Below, piece by piece: positions 13,810-26,925 of a DNA stretch of 64,000 nt. The notes under the pieces were generated by a model. It was not told where the DNA came from, did no database searches, and saw nothing but the letters and a program-made list of their open reading frames with translations. Made by a program: the position numbers and the translations under genes. Where the stretch lies: NCBI GenBank assembly GCA_037043235.1, contig JAWRVZ010000287.1, forward strand, positions 496,001 to 560,000. The letters run 5' to 3'. Position 1 is the stretch's first letter, and the number at the start of each line of letters is the position of its first letter. Source of the DNA: Rhodeus uyekii. Its lineage: Eukaryota > Chordata > Actinopteri > Cypriniformes > Acheilognathidae.

Positions 13810-14633
13810 AAAAGTGTATACCAGAAGTTGGATCTTTAAAGATAAACCCTTTTACTTGTGCTAACTCACCTTAAAGATGGCGATTTTCACCAGGAATAAT
13901 GAATTGTCAACCAAAACGTAGCCTTAAAGGATGAGCACTTAGTAGAACAGCATTTAACTCCAGAACACCATGATCCTTACCTACTGTCTCTACCTGAGTA
14001 GCAAGAGGCATACCCTGACTCCACATAACCTATCAAAGCCTAAACTGATGAGCACCTAATAAAAAGCCTTTGAATTCAGAACACCATGATCCTTACCTAC
14101 TGTCTCTACCTGAGTAGCAAGAGGCATACCCTGACTCCACATAGCCTATCAAAGCTTAAACTTATGAGCACCTAATAAAAAAGCCTTCAATCCAGAACAC
14201 CTTGATCCTTACCTACTGTCTCTACCTGAGTAGCAAGAGGCATACCCTGACTCCACATAGCCTATCAAAGCCTAAACTGATGAGCACCTAATAAAAAAGC
14301 CTTTCACTCCAGAACACCATGATCCTTACCTACTGTCTCTACCTGAGTTGCAAGAGGCAAACCCTGACTCCACATAGCCTATTAAAGCCTAAACTGATGA
14401 GCACCTAATAAAAGAGCATTTGAATTCAGAACACCATGATCCTTACCTACTGTCTCTACCTGAGTAGCAAGAGGCATACCCTGACTCCACATAGCCTATC
14501 AAAGCCTAAACTGATGAGCACCTAGTAGAAGAACATTTAACTCCAAAACATCAAGATCCTTATCCTCTGTCTCTCACTAAGTAGCGAGAGGTATCCCCTG
14601 ACTCCCTGTGGTCAAAGATTGACGCTAAACTGA

Positions 14634-14704
14634 GCATTGGTGGTTCAATGGTAGAATTCTCGTTTGCCATGCAGGAGATCCGGGTCCGATTCCCGGCCAA
14701 TGCA
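14634..14704 (+). tRNA. tRNA-Gly(GCC)-like, copy 16
   Basis: It lies 895 bp after copy 15. The anticodon stem 3' strand reads GCAGG, so C29 faces A41 and the stem is weakened. Copy 19 shares this. Confidence 0.7.
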
Positions 14705-15381
14705 AAAAGTGTATACCAGATGTTGGATCTTTAAAGATAAACCCTTTTACTTGTGCTAACTCACCTTAATGATGGCGATTTTCACCAGGAACAATGAAAA
14801 ATGTCAACCAAAACGTAGCCTTAAAGGATGAGCACTTAGTAGAACAGCATTTAACTGCAGAACACCATGATCCTTACCTACTGTCTCTACCTGAGTAGCA
14901 AGAGGCATACCCTGACTCCACATAACCTATCAAAGCCTAAACTGATGAGCACCTAATAAAAAGCCTTTGAATTCAGAACACCATGATCCTTACCTACTGT
15001 CTCTACCTGAGTAGCAAGAGGCATACCCTGACTCCACATAGCCTATCAATGCCTAAACTTATGAGCACCTAATAAAAAAGCCTTCAATCCAGAACACCTT
15101 GATCCTTACCTACTGTCTCTACCTGAGTAGCAAGAGGCAAACTGATGAGCACCTAATAAAAGAGCATTTGAATTCAGAACGCCATGATCCTTACCTACTG
15201 TCTCTACCTGAGTAGCAAGAAGCATACCCTGCCTCCACATAGCCTATCAAAGCCTAAACTGATGAGCACCTAGTAGAAGAACATTTAACTCCAGAACATC
15301 AAGATCCTTATCCTCTGTCTCTCACTAAGTAGCGAGAGGTATCCCCTGACTCCCTGTGGTCAAAGATTAACGCCAAACTGA

Positions 15382-15452
15382 GCATTGGTGGTTCAATGGT
15401 AGAATTCTCGTTTGCCATGCGGGAGATCCGGGTCCGATTCCCGGCCAATGCA
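15382..15452 (+). tRNA. tRNA-Gly(GCC)-like, copy 17
   Basis: It lies 748 bp after copy 16. The spacing is off the ladder because of a fused, shortened monomer at about 15130-15150 (AGAGGCAAACTGATGAGC). The body is consensus. Confidence 0.78.
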
Positions 15453-16276
15453 AAAAGTGTATACCAGAAGTTGGATCTTTAAAGATAAACCCTTTTACTT
15501 GTGCTAACTCACCTTAAAGATGGCGATTTTCACCAGGAATAATGAATTGTCAACCAAAACGTAGCCTTAAAGGATGAGCACTTAGTAGAACAGCATTTAA
15601 CTCCAGAACACCATGATCCTTACCTACTGTCTCTACCTGAGTAGCAAGAGGCATACCCTGACTCCACATAACCTATCAAAGCCTAAACTGATGAGCACCT
15701 AATAAAAAGCCTTTGAATTCAGAACACCATGATCCTTACCTACTGTCTCTACCTGAGTAGCAAGAGGCATACCCTGACTCCACATAGCCTATCAAAGCTT
15801 AAACTTATGAGCACCTAATAAAAAAGCCTTCAATCCAGAACACCTTGATCCTTACCTACTGTCTCTACCTGAGTAGCAAGAGGCATACCCTGACTCCACA
15901 TAGCCTATCAAAGCCTAAACTGATGAGCACCTAATAAAAAAGCCTTTCACTCCAGAACACCATGATCCTTACCTACTGTCTCTACCTGAGTTGCAAGAGG
16001 CAAACCCTGACTCCACATAGCCTATTAAAGCCTAAACTGATGAGCACCTAATAAAAGAGCATTTGAATTCAGAACACCATGATCCTTACCTACTGTCTCT
16101 ACCTGAGTAGCAAGAGGCATACCCTGACTCCACATAGCCTATCAAAGCCTAAACTGATGAGCACCTAGTAGAAGAACATTTAACTCCAGAACATCAAGAT
16201 CCTTATCCTCTGTCTCTCACTAAGTAGCGAGAGGTATCCCCTTACTCCCTGTGGTCAAAGATTGGCGCCAAACTGA

Positions 16277-16347
16277 GCATTGGTGGTTCAATGGTAGAAT
16301 TCTCGTTTGCCATGCGGGAGATCCGGGTCCGATTCCCGGCCAATGCA
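16277..16347 (+). tRNA. tRNA-Gly(GCC)-like, copy 18
   Basis: It lies 895 bp after copy 17 and has a consensus body. The flank upstream reads AGATTGGCGCC. Confidence 0.78.
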
Positions 16348-17406
16348 AAAAGTGTATACCAGATGTTGGGTCTTTAAAGATAAACCCTTTTACTTGTGCT
16401 AACTCACCTTAATGATGGCGATTTTCACCAGGAATAATGAAAAGTGTCAACCAAAACGTAGCCTTAAAGGATGAGCACTTAGTAGAACAGCATTTAACTG
16501 CAGAACACCATGATCCTTACCTACTGTCTCTACCTGAGTAGCAAGAGGCATACCCTGACTCCACATAACCTATCACAGCCTAAACTGATGAGCACCTAAT
16601 AAAAAGCCTTTGAATTCAGAACACCATGATCCTTACCTACTGTCTCTACCTGAGTAGCAAGAGGCATACCCTGACTCCACATAGCCTATCAAAGCCTAAA
16701 CTTATGAGCACCTAATAAAAAAGCCCTCAATCCAGAACACCATGATCCTTACCTACTGTCTCTACCTGAGTAGCAAGAGGCATACCCTGACTCCACATAG
16801 CCTATTAAAGCCTAAACTGATGAGCACCTAATAAAAAAGCCTTTCACTCCAGAACACCATGATCCTTACCTACTGTCTCTACCTGAGTAGCAAGAGGCAT
16901 ACCCTGACTCCACATAGCCTATCAAAGCCTAAACTTATGAGCACCTAATAAAAAAGCCTTCAATCCAGAACACCTTGATCCTTACCTACTGTCTCTACCT
17001 GAGTAGCAAGAGGAAAACCCTGACTCCACATAGCCTATCAAAGCCTAAACTGATGAGCACCTAATAAAAGAGCATTTGAATTCAGAACACCATGATCCTT
17101 ACCTACTGTCTCTACCTGAGTAGCAAGAGGCAAACCCTGACTCCACATAGCCTATTAAAGCCTAAACTGATGAGCACCTAATAAAAGAGCATTTGAATTC
17201 AGAACACCATGATCCTTACCTACTGTGTCTACCTGAGTAGCAAGAGGCATACCCTGACTCCACATAACCTATCAAAGCCTAAACTGATGAGCACCTAGTA
17301 GAAGAACATTTAACTCCAGAACATCAAGATCCTTATCCTCTGTCTCTCACTAAGTAGCGAGAGGTATCCCCTGACTCCCTGTGGTCAAAGATTGACGCCA
17401 AACTGA

Positions 17407-17477
17407 GCATTGGTGGTTCAATGGTAGAATTCTCGTTTGCCATGCAGGAGATCCGGGTCCGATTCCCGGCCAATGCA
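17407..17477 (+). tRNA. tRNA-Gly(GCC)-like, copy 19
   Basis: It lies 1130 bp after copy 18. The anticodon stem has the same GCAGG change as copy 16, giving a C29/A41 mismatch. Confidence 0.7.
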
Positions 17478-18186
17478 AAAAGTGTATACCAGATGTTGGG
17501 TCTTTAAAGATAAACCCTTTTACTTGTGCTAACTCACCTTAATGATGGCGATTTTCACCAGGAATAATGAAAAATGTCAACCAAAACGTAGCCTTAAAGG
17601 ATGAGCACTTAGTAGAACAGCATTTAACTGCAGAACACCATGATCCTTACCTACTGTCTCTACCTGAGTAGCAAGAGGCATACCCTGACTCCACATAACC
17701 TATCAAAGCCTAAACTGATGAGCACCTAATAAAAAGCCTTTGAATTCAGAACACCATGATCCTTACCTACTGTCTCTACCTGAGTAGCAAGAGGCATACC
17801 CTGACTCCACATAGCCTATCAATGCCTAAACTTATGAGCACCTAATAAAAAAGCCTTAAATCCAGAACACCTTGATCCTTACCTACTGTCTCTACCTGAG
17901 TAGCAAGAGGCAAACCCTGACTCCACATAGCCTATCAAAGCCTAAACTGATGAGCACCTAATAAAAGAGCATTTGAATTCAGAACGCCATGATCCTTACC
18001 TACTGTCTCTACCTGAGTAGCAAGAGGCAAACCCTGACTCCACATAGCCTATCAAAGCCTAAACTGATGAGCACCTAGTAGAAGAACATTTAACTCCAGA
18101 ACATCAAGATCCTTATCCTCTGTCTCTCACTAAGTAGCGAGAGGTATCCCCTGACTCCCTGTGGTCAAAGATTGACGCCAAACTGA

Positions 18187-18257
18187 GCATTGGTGGTTCA
18201 ATGGTAGAATTCTCGTTTGCCATGCGGGAGATCCGGGTCTGATTCCCGGCCAATGCA
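18187..18257 (+). tRNA. tRNA-Gly(GCC)-like, copy 20 (C56T)
   Basis: It lies 780 bp after copy 19 and has T-loop TCTGATT. It is the counterpart of copy 11 in a repeated block. Confidence 0.7.
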
Positions 18258-18851
18258 AAAAGTGTATACCAGATGTTGGGTCTTTAAAGATAAACCCTTT
18301 TACTTGTGCTAACTCACCTTAATGATGGCGATTTTCACCAGGAATAATGAATTGTGTCAACCAAAAAGTAGCCTTAAAGGATGAGCACTTGGTAGAATAG
18401 CTTTTAATTCCAGAACACCATGATCCTTACCTACTGTCTCTACCTGAGTAGCAAGAGGCATACCCTGACTCCACATAGCCTATCAAAGCCTAAACTTATG
18501 AGCACCTAATAAAAAAGCCTTTCACTCCAGAACACCATGATCCTTACCTACTGTCTCTACCTGAGTAGCAAGAGGCAAACCCTGACTCCACATAGCCTTT
18601 CAAAGCCTAAACTGATGAGCACCTAATAAAAGAGCATTTGAATTCAGAACACCATGATCCTTACCTACTGTCTCTACCTGAGTAGCAAGAAGCATACCCT
18701 GCCTCCACATAGCCTATCAAAGCCTAAACTGATGAGCACCTAGTAGAAGAACATTTAACTCCAGAACATCAAGATCCTTATCCTCTGTCTCTCACTAAGT
18801 AGCGAGAGGTATCCCCTGACTCCCTGTGGTCAAAGATTAACGCCAAACTGA

Positions 18852-18922
18852 GCATTGGTGGTTCAATGGTAGAATTCTCGTTTGCCATGCGGGAGATCCG
18901 GGTCCGATTCCCGGCCAATGCA
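18852..18922 (+). tRNA. tRNA-Gly(GCC)-like, copy 21
   Basis: It lies 665 bp after copy 20. The body is consensus and the upstream flank is AGATTAACGCC, as in copy 12. Confidence 0.78.
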
Positions 18923-19746
18923 AAAAGTGTATACCAGAAGTTGGATCTTTAAAGATAAACCCTTTTACTTGTGCTAACTCACCTTAAAGATGGCGATTTT
19001 CACCAGGAATAATGAATTGTCAACCAAAACGTAGCCTTAAAGGATGAGCACTTAGTAGAACAGCATTTAACTCCAGAACACCATGATCCTTACCTACTGT
19101 CTCTACCTGAGTAGCAAGAGGCATACCCTGACTCCACATAACCTATCAAAGCCTAAACTGATGAGCACCTAATAAAAAGCCTTTGAATTCAGAACACCAT
19201 GATCCTTACCTACTGTCTCTACCTGAGTAGCAAGAGGCATACCCTGACTCCACATAGCCTATCAAAGCTTAAACTTATGAGCACCTAATAAAAAAGCCTT
19301 CAATCCAGAACACCTTGATCCTTACCTACTGTCTCTACCTGAGTAGCAAGAGGCATACCCTGACTCCACATAGCCTATCAAAGCCTAAACTGATGAGCAC
19401 CTAATAAAAAAGCCTTTCACTCCAGAACACCATGATCCTTACCTACTGTCTCTACCTGAGTTGCAAGAGGCAAACCCTGACTCCACATAGCCTATTAAAG
19501 CCTAAACTGATGAGCACCTAATAAAAGAGCATTTGAATTCAGAACACCATGATCCTTACCTACTGTCTCTACCTGAGTAGCAAGAGGCATACCCTGACTC
19601 CACATAGCCTATCAAAGCCTAAACTGATGAGCACCTAGTAGAAGAACATTTAACTCCAGAACATCAAGATCCTTATCCTCTGTCTCTCACTAAGTAGCGA
19701 GAGGTATCCCCTGACTCCCTGTGGTCAAAGATTGACGCCAAACTGA

Positions 19747-19817
19747 GCATTGGTGGTTCAATGGTAGAATTCTCGTTTGACATGCGGGAGATCCGGGTCC
19801 GATTCCCGGCCAATGCA
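19747..19817 (+). tRNA. tRNA-Gly-body gene with anticodon GAC, copy 22
   Basis: It lies 895 bp after copy 21. The anticodon loop is TTGACAT instead of TTGCCAT. The single change C35 to A turns anticodon GCC (glycine) into GAC, which would read valine codons GUC/GUU. All stems are otherwise intact. C35 and C36 are known identity elements for glycyl-tRNA synthetase, so poor glycylation is expected if it is transcribed. It may be a random mutation in a pseudogene copy. Confidence 0.72.
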
Positions 19818-20760
19818 AAAAGTGTATACCAGATGTTGGGTCTTTAAAGATAAACCCTTTTACTTGTGCTAACTCACCTTAATGATGGCGATTTTCACCA
19901 GGAATAATGAAAAGTGTCAACCAAAACGTAGCCTTAAAGGATGAGCACTTAGTAGAACAGCATTTAACTGCAGAACACCATGATCCTTACCTACTGTCTC
20001 TACCTGAGTAGCAAGAGGCATACCCTGACTCCACATAACCTATCAAAGCCTAAACTGATGAGCACCTAATAAAAAGCCTTTGAATTCAGAACACCATGAT
20101 CCTTACCTACTGTCTCTACCTGAGTAGCAAGAGGCATACCCTGACTCCACATAGCCTATCAATGCCTAAACTTATGAGCACCTAATAAAAAAGCCTTCAA
20201 TCCAGAACACCTTGATCCTTACCTACTGTCTCTACCTGAGTAGCAAGAGGCAAACCCTGACTCCACATAGCCTATCAAAGCCTAAACTGATGAGCACCTA
20301 ATAAAAGAGCATTTGAATTCAGAACACCATGATCCTAACCTACTGTCTCTACCTGAGTAGCAAGAGGCATACCCTGACTCCACATAACCTATCAAAGCCT
20401 AAACTGATGAGCACCTAATAAAAGAGCATTTGAATTCAGAACACCATGATCCTTACCTACTGTCTCTACCTGAGTAGCAAGAGGCAAACCCTGACTCCAC
20501 ATAGCCAATTAAAGCCTAAACTGATGAGCACCTAATAAAAGAGCATTTGAATTCAGAACACCATGATCCTTACCTACTGTGTCTACCTGAGTAGCAAGAG
20601 GCATACCCTGACTCCACATAACCTATCAAAGCCTAAACTGATGAGCACCTAGTAGAAGAACATTTAACTCCAGAACATCAAGATCCTTATCCTCTGTCTC
20701 TCACTAAGTAGCGAGAGGTATCCCCTGACTCCCTGTGGTCAAAGATTGACGCCAAACTGA

Positions 20761-20831
20761 GCATTGGTGGTTCAATGGTAGAATTCTCGTTTGCCATGCG
20801 GGAGATCCGGGTCCGATTCCCGGCCAATGCA
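20761..20831 (+). tRNA. tRNA-Gly(GCC)-like, copy 23
   Basis: It lies 1014 bp after copy 22, with six regular monomers between, and has a consensus body. Confidence 0.78.
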
Positions 20832-22006
20832 AAAAGTGTATACCAGATGTTGGGTCTTTAAAGATAAACCCTTTTACTTGTGCTAACTCACCTTAATGAT
20901 GGCGATTTTCACCAGGAATAATGAAAAGTGTCAACCAAAACGTAGCCTTAAAGGATGAGCACTTAGTAGAACAGGATTTAACTGCAGAACACATGATCCT
21001 TACCTACTGTCTCTACCTGAGTAGCAAGAGGCATACCCTGACTCCACATAACCTATCAAAGCCTAAACTGATGAGCACCTAATAAAAAGCCTTTGAATTC
21101 AGAACACCATGATCCTTACCTACTGTCTCTACCTGAGTAGCAAGAGGCAAACCCTGACTCCACATAGCCTATCAAAGCCTAAACTGATGAGCACCTAATA
21201 AAAGAGCATTTGAATTCAGAACACCATGATCCTAACCTACTGTCTCTACCTGAGTAGCAAGAGGCAAACCCTGACTCCACATAGCCTATCAAAGCCTAAA
21301 CTGATGAGCACCTAATAAAAGAGCATTTGAATTCAGAACACCATGATCCTTACCTACTGTCTCTACCTGAGTAGCAAGAGGCATACCCTGACTCCACATA
21401 ACCTATCAAAGCCTAAACTGATGAGCACCTAATAAAAAGCCTTTGAATTCAGAACACCATGATCCTTACCTACTGTCTCTACCTGAGTAGCAAGAGGCAT
21501 ACCCTGACTCCACATAGCCTATCAAAGCCTAAACTTATGAGCACCTAATAAAAAAGCCTTCAATCCAGAACACCTTGATCCTTACCTACTGTCTCTACCT
21601 GAGTAGCAAGAGGCAAACCCTGACTCCACATAGCCTATCAAAGCCTAAACTGATGAGCACCTAATAAAAGAGCATTTGAATTCAGAACACCATGATCCTT
21701 ACCTACTGTCTCTACCTGAGTAGCAAGAGGCAAACCCTGACTCCACATAGCCTATTAAAGCCTAAACTGATGAGCACCTAATAAAAGAGCATTTGAATTC
21801 AGAACACCATGATCCTTACCTACTGTCTCTACCTGAGTAGCAAGAGGCATACCCTGACTCCACATAACCTATCAAAGCCTAAACTGATGAGCACCTAGTA
21901 GAAGAACATTTAACTCCAGAACATCAAGATCCTTATCCTCTGTCTCTCACTAAGTAGCGAGAGGTATCCCCTGACTCCCTGTGGTCAAAGATTGACGCCA
22001 AACTGA

Positions 22007-22077
22007 GCATTGGTGGTTCAATGGTAGAATTCTCGTTTGCCATGCGGGAGATCCGGGTCCGATTCCCGGCCAATGCA
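22007..22077 (+). tRNA. tRNA-Gly(GCC)-like, copy 24
   Basis: It lies 1246 bp after copy 23 and has a consensus body. It is the first gene of the 3602-bp duplicated block. The downstream flank has GTGTCATCC, shared only with copy 28. Confidence 0.78.
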
Positions 22078-23252
22078 AAAAGTGTATACCAGATGTTGGG
22101 TCTTTAAAGATAAACCCTTTTACTTGTGCTAACTCACCTTAATGATGGCGATTTTCACCAGGAATAATGAAAAGTGTCATCCAAAACGTAGCCTTAAAGG
22201 ATGAGCACTTAGTAGAACAGGATTTAACTGCAGAACACATGATCCTTACCTACTGTCTCTACCTGAGTAGCAAGAGGCATACCCTGACTCCACATAACCT
22301 ATCAAAGCCTAAACTGATGAGCACCTAATAAAAAGCCTTTGAATTCAGAACACCATGATCCTTACCTACTGTCTCTACCTGAGTAGCAAGAGGCAAACCC
22401 TGACTCCACATAGCCTATCAAAGCCTAAACTGATGAGCACCTAATAAAAGAGCATTTGAATTCAGAACACCATGATCCTAACCTACTGTCTCTACCTGAG
22501 TAGCAAGAGGCAAACCCTGACTCCACATAGCCTATCAAAGCCTAAACTGATGAGCACCTAATAAAAGAGCATTTGAATTCAGAACACCATGATCCTTACC
22601 TACTGTCTCTACCTGAGTAGCAAGAGGCATACCCTGACTCCACATAACCTATCAAAGCCTAAACTGATGAGCACCTAATAAAAAGCCTTTGAATTCAGAA
22701 CACCATGATCCTTACCTACTGTCTCTACCTGAGTAGCAAGAGGCATACCCTGACTCCACATAGCCTATCAAAGCCTAAACTTATGAGCACCTAATAAAAA
22801 AGCCTTCAATCCAGAACACCTTGATCCTTACCTACTGTCTCTACCTGAGTAGCAAGAGGCATACCCTGACTCCACATAGCCTATCAAAGCCTAAACTGAT
22901 GAGCACCTAATAAAAAAGCCTTTCACTCCAGAACACCATGATCCTTACCTACTGTCTCTACCTGAGTTGCAAGAGGCAAACCCTGACTCCACATAGCCTA
23001 TTAAAGCCTAAACTGATGAGCACCTAATAAAAGAGCATTTGAATTCAGAACACCATGATCCTTACCTACTGTCTTTACCTGAGTAGCAAGAGGCATACCC
23101 TGACTCCACATAGCCTATCAAAGCCTAAACTGATGAGCACCTAGTAGAAGAACATTTAACTCCAGAACATCAAGATCCTTATCCTCTGTCTCTCATTAAG
23201 TAGCGAGAGGTATCCCCTGACTCCCTGTGGTCAAAGAATGACGCCAAACTGA

Positions 23253-23323
23253 GCATTGGTGGTTCAATGGTAGAATTCTCGTTTGCCATGCGGGAGATCC
23301 GGGTCCGATTCCCGGCCAATGCA
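23253..23323 (+). tRNA. tRNA-Gly(GCC)-like, copy 25
   Basis: It lies 1246 bp after copy 24. The body is consensus and the upstream flank AAGAATGACGCC is shared with copy 29. Confidence 0.78.
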
Positions 23324-24033
23324 AAAAGTGTATACCAGATGTTGGGTCTTTAAAGATAAACCCTTTTACTTGTGCTAACTCACCTTAATGATGGCGATTT
23401 TCACCAGGAATAATGAAAAATGTCAACCAAAACGTAGCCTTAAAGGATGAGCACTTGGTAGAACAGCATTTAACTGCAGAACACCATGATCCTTACCTAC
23501 TGTCTCTACCTGAGTAGCAAGAGGCATACCCTGACTCCACATAGCCTATTAAAGCCTAAACTGATGAGCACCTAATAAAAGAGCATTTGAATTCAGAACA
23601 CCATGATCCTTACCTACTGTCTCTACCTGAGTAGCAAGAGGCATACCCTGACTCCACATAGCCTATCAAAGCCTAAACTGATGAGCACCTAATAAAAAAG
23701 CCTTTCACTCCAGAACACCATGATCTTACCTACTGTCTCTACCTGAGTAGCAAGAGGCAAACCCTGACTCCACATAGCCTATCAAAGCCTAAACTGATTA
23801 GCACCTACTAAAAAAGCCTTTGAATTCAGAACACCATGATCCTTACCTACTGTCTCTACCTGAGTAGCAAGAGGCATACCCTGACTCCACATAGCCTATC
23901 AAAGCCTAAACTGATGAGCACCTAGTAGAAGAACATTTAACTCCAGAACATCAAGATCCTTATCCTCTGTCTCTCACTAAGTAGCGAGAGGTATCCCCTG
24001 ACTCCCTGTGGTCAAAGATTGACGCCAAACTGA

Positions 24034-24104
24034 GCATTGGTGGTTCAATGGTAGAATTCTCGTTTGCCTTGCGGGAGATCCGGGTCCGATTCCCGGCCAA
24101 TGCA
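24034..24104 (+). tRNA. tRNA-Gly(GCC)-like, copy 26 (A37T)
   Basis: It lies 781 bp after copy 25. The anticodon loop is TTGCCTT, so base 37, next to the anticodon and normally a purine, is T. The same change is in copy 30. Confidence 0.68.
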
Positions 24105-24929
24105 AAATGTGTATACCAGATGTTGGGTCTTTAAAGATAAACCCTTTTACTTGTGCTAACTCACCTTAATGATGGCGATTTTCACCAGGAATAATGAATT
24201 GTGTCAACCAAAACGTAGCCTTAAAGGATGAGCACTTAGTAGAACAGCATTTAACTGCAGAACACCATGATCCTTACCTACTGTCTCTACCTGAGTAGCA
24301 AGAGGCATACCCTGACTCCACATAACCTATCAAAGCCTAAACTGATGAGCACCTAATAAAAAGCATTTGAATTCAGAACACCATGATCCTTACCTACTGT
24401 CTCTACCTGAGTAGCAAGAGGCATACCCTGACTCCACATAGCCTATCAAAGCCTAAACTTATGAGCACCTAATAAAAAAGCCTTCAATCCAGAACACCTT
24501 GATCCTTACCTACTGTCTCTACCTGAGTAGCAAGAGGCATACCCTGACTCCACATAGCCTATCAAAGCCTAAACTGATGAGCACCTAATAAAAAAGCCTT
24601 TCACTCCAGAACACCATGATCCTTACCTACTGTCTCTACCTGAGTAGCAAGAGGCAAACCCTGACTCCACATAGCCTATCAAAGCCTAAACTGATGAGCA
24701 CCTAATAAAAAAGCCCTCAATCCAGAACACCATGATCCTTACCTACTGTCTCTACCTGAGTAGCAAGAGGCATACCCTGACTCCACATAGCCTATCAAAG
24801 CCTAAACTGATGAGCCCCTAGTAGAAGAACATTTAACTCCAGAACATCAAGATCCTTATCCTCTGTCTCTCACTAAGTAGCGAGAGGTATCGCCTGACTC
24901 CCTGTGGTCAAAGATTGAGGCCAAACTGA

Positions 24930-25015
24930 GCATTGGTGGTTCAATGGTAGAATTTTCAATGGTAGAATTCTCGTTTGCCATGCGGGAGATCCGGGTCCGA
25001 TTCCCGGCCAATGCA
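24930..25015 (+). tRNA. tRNA-Gly-like with duplicated D-arm, copy 27
   Basis: It lies 896 bp after copy 26 and is 86 nt long. TTCAATGGTAGAATT (15 nt, D-loop and 3' D-stem) occurs twice in tandem. The acceptor, anticodon and T arms are intact. The normal D-arm cannot form in one frame without extruding 15 nt, so it is probably a non-functional variant. Confidence 0.72.
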
Positions 25016-25608
25016 AAAAGTGTATACCAGAAGTTGGGTCTTTAAAGATAAACCCTTTTACTTGTGCTAACTCACCTTAATGATGGCGATTTTCACCAGG
25101 AATAATGAATTGTGTCAACCAAAACGCAGCCTTAAAGGATGAGCACTTAGTAGAACCGCATTTAACTCCAGAACACCATGATCCTTACCTACTGTCTCTA
25201 CCTGAGTAGCAAGAGGCATACCCTGACTCCACATAGCCTATCAAAGCCTAAACTGATGAGCACCTAATAAAAAGCCTTTGAATTCAGAACACCATGATCC
25301 TTACCTACTGTCTCTACCTGAGTAGCAAGAGGCAAATCCTGACTCCACATACCCTATCAAAGCCTAAACTGATGAGCACCTAATAAAAGAGCATTCCACT
25401 CCAGAACACCATGATCCTTATCTACTGTCTCTACCTGAGTAGCAAGAGGCATACCCTGACTCCACATAGCCTATCAAAGCCTAAACTGATGAGCACCTAG
25501 TAGAAGAACATTTAACTCCAGAACATCAAGATCCTTATCCTCTGTCTCTCACTAAGTAGCGAGAGGTATCCCCTGACTCCCTGTGGTCAAAGATTGACGC
25601 CAAACTGA

Positions 25609-25679
25609 GCATTGGTGGTTCAATGGTAGAATTCTCGTTTGCCATGCGGGAGATCCGGGTCCGATTCCCGGCCAATGCA
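25609..25679 (+). tRNA. tRNA-Gly(GCC)-like, copy 28
   Basis: It lies 679 bp after copy 27 (665 plus the 15-bp insertion, within 1 bp). The body is consensus. It is the duplicate of copy 24. Confidence 0.78.
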
Positions 25680-26854
25680 AAAAGTGTATACCAGATGTTG
25701 GGTCTTTAAAGATAAACCCTTTTACTTGTGCTAACTCACCTTAATGATGGCGATTTTCACCAGGAATAATGAAAAGTGTCATCCAAAACGTAGCCTTAAA
25801 GGATGAGCACTTAGTAGAACAGGATTTAACTGCAGAACACATGATCCTTACCTACTGTCTCTACCTGAGTAGCAAGAGGCATACCCTGACTCCACATAAC
25901 CTATCAAAGCCTAAACTGATGAGCACCTAATAAAAAGCCTTTGAATTCAGAACACCATGATCCTTACCTACTGTCTCTACCTGAGTAGCAAGAGGCAAAC
26001 CCTGACTCCACATAGCCTATCAAAGCCTAAACTGATGAGCACCTAATAAAAGAGCATTTGAATTCAGAACACCATGATCCTAACCTACTGTCTCTACCTG
26101 AGTAGCAAGAGGCAAACCCTGACTCCACATAGCCTATCAAAGCCTAAACTGATGAGCACCTAATAAAAGAGCATTTGAATTCAGAACACCATGATCCTTA
26201 CCTACTGTCTCTACCTGAGTAGCAAGAGGCATACCCTGACTCCACATAACCTATCAAAGCCTAAACTGATGAGCACCTAATAAAAAGCCTTTGAATTCAG
26301 AACACCATGATCCTTACCTACTGTCTCTACCTGAGTAGCAAGAGGCATACCCTGACTCCACATAGCCTATCAAAGCCTAAACTTATGAGCACCTAATAAA
26401 AAAGCCTTCAATCCAGAACACCTTGATCCTTACCTACTGTCTCTACCTGAGTAGCAAGAGGCATACCCTGACTCCACATAGCCTATCAAAGCCTAAACTG
26501 ATGAGCACCTAATAAAAAAGCCTTTCACTCCAGAACACCATGATCCTTACCTACTGTCTCTACCTGAGTTGCAAGAGGCAAACCCTGACTCCACATAGCC
26601 TATTAAAGCCTAAACTGATGAGCACCTAATAAAAGAGCATTTGAATTCAGAACACCATGATCCTTACCTACTGTCTTTACCTGAGTAGCAAGAGGCATAC
26701 CCTGACTCCACATAGCCTATCAAAGCCTAAACTGATGAGCACCTAGTAGAAGAACATTTAACTCCAGAACATCAAGATCCTTATCCTCTGTCTCTCATTA
26801 AGTAGCGAGAGGTATCCCCTGACTCCCTGTGGTCAAAGAATGACGCCAAACTGA

Positions 26855-26925
26855 GCATTGGTGGTTCAATGGTAGAATTCTCGTTTGCCATGCGGGAGAT
26901 CCGGGTCCGATTCCCGGCCAATGCA
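26855..26925 (+). tRNA. tRNA-Gly(GCC)-like, copy 29
   Basis: It is the duplicate of copy 25 (3602 bp apart), with the same upstream variant AAGAATGACGCC. Confidence 0.78.

Larger units (their letters stand above)
22007..25608. repeat. 3602-bp segmental tandem duplication, first copy
   Basis: The tRNA spacings 1246, 781, 896 and 679 bp recur exactly in the next 3602 bp. The rare variants recur at the same offsets: AAGAATGACGCC before the second gene, A37 to T in the third, a 15-bp D-arm duplication in the fourth, the 1-bp loss CATGATCTTACC, and GAGCCCCTAG. The duplication is therefore recent relative to monomer divergence. Confidence 0.93.
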
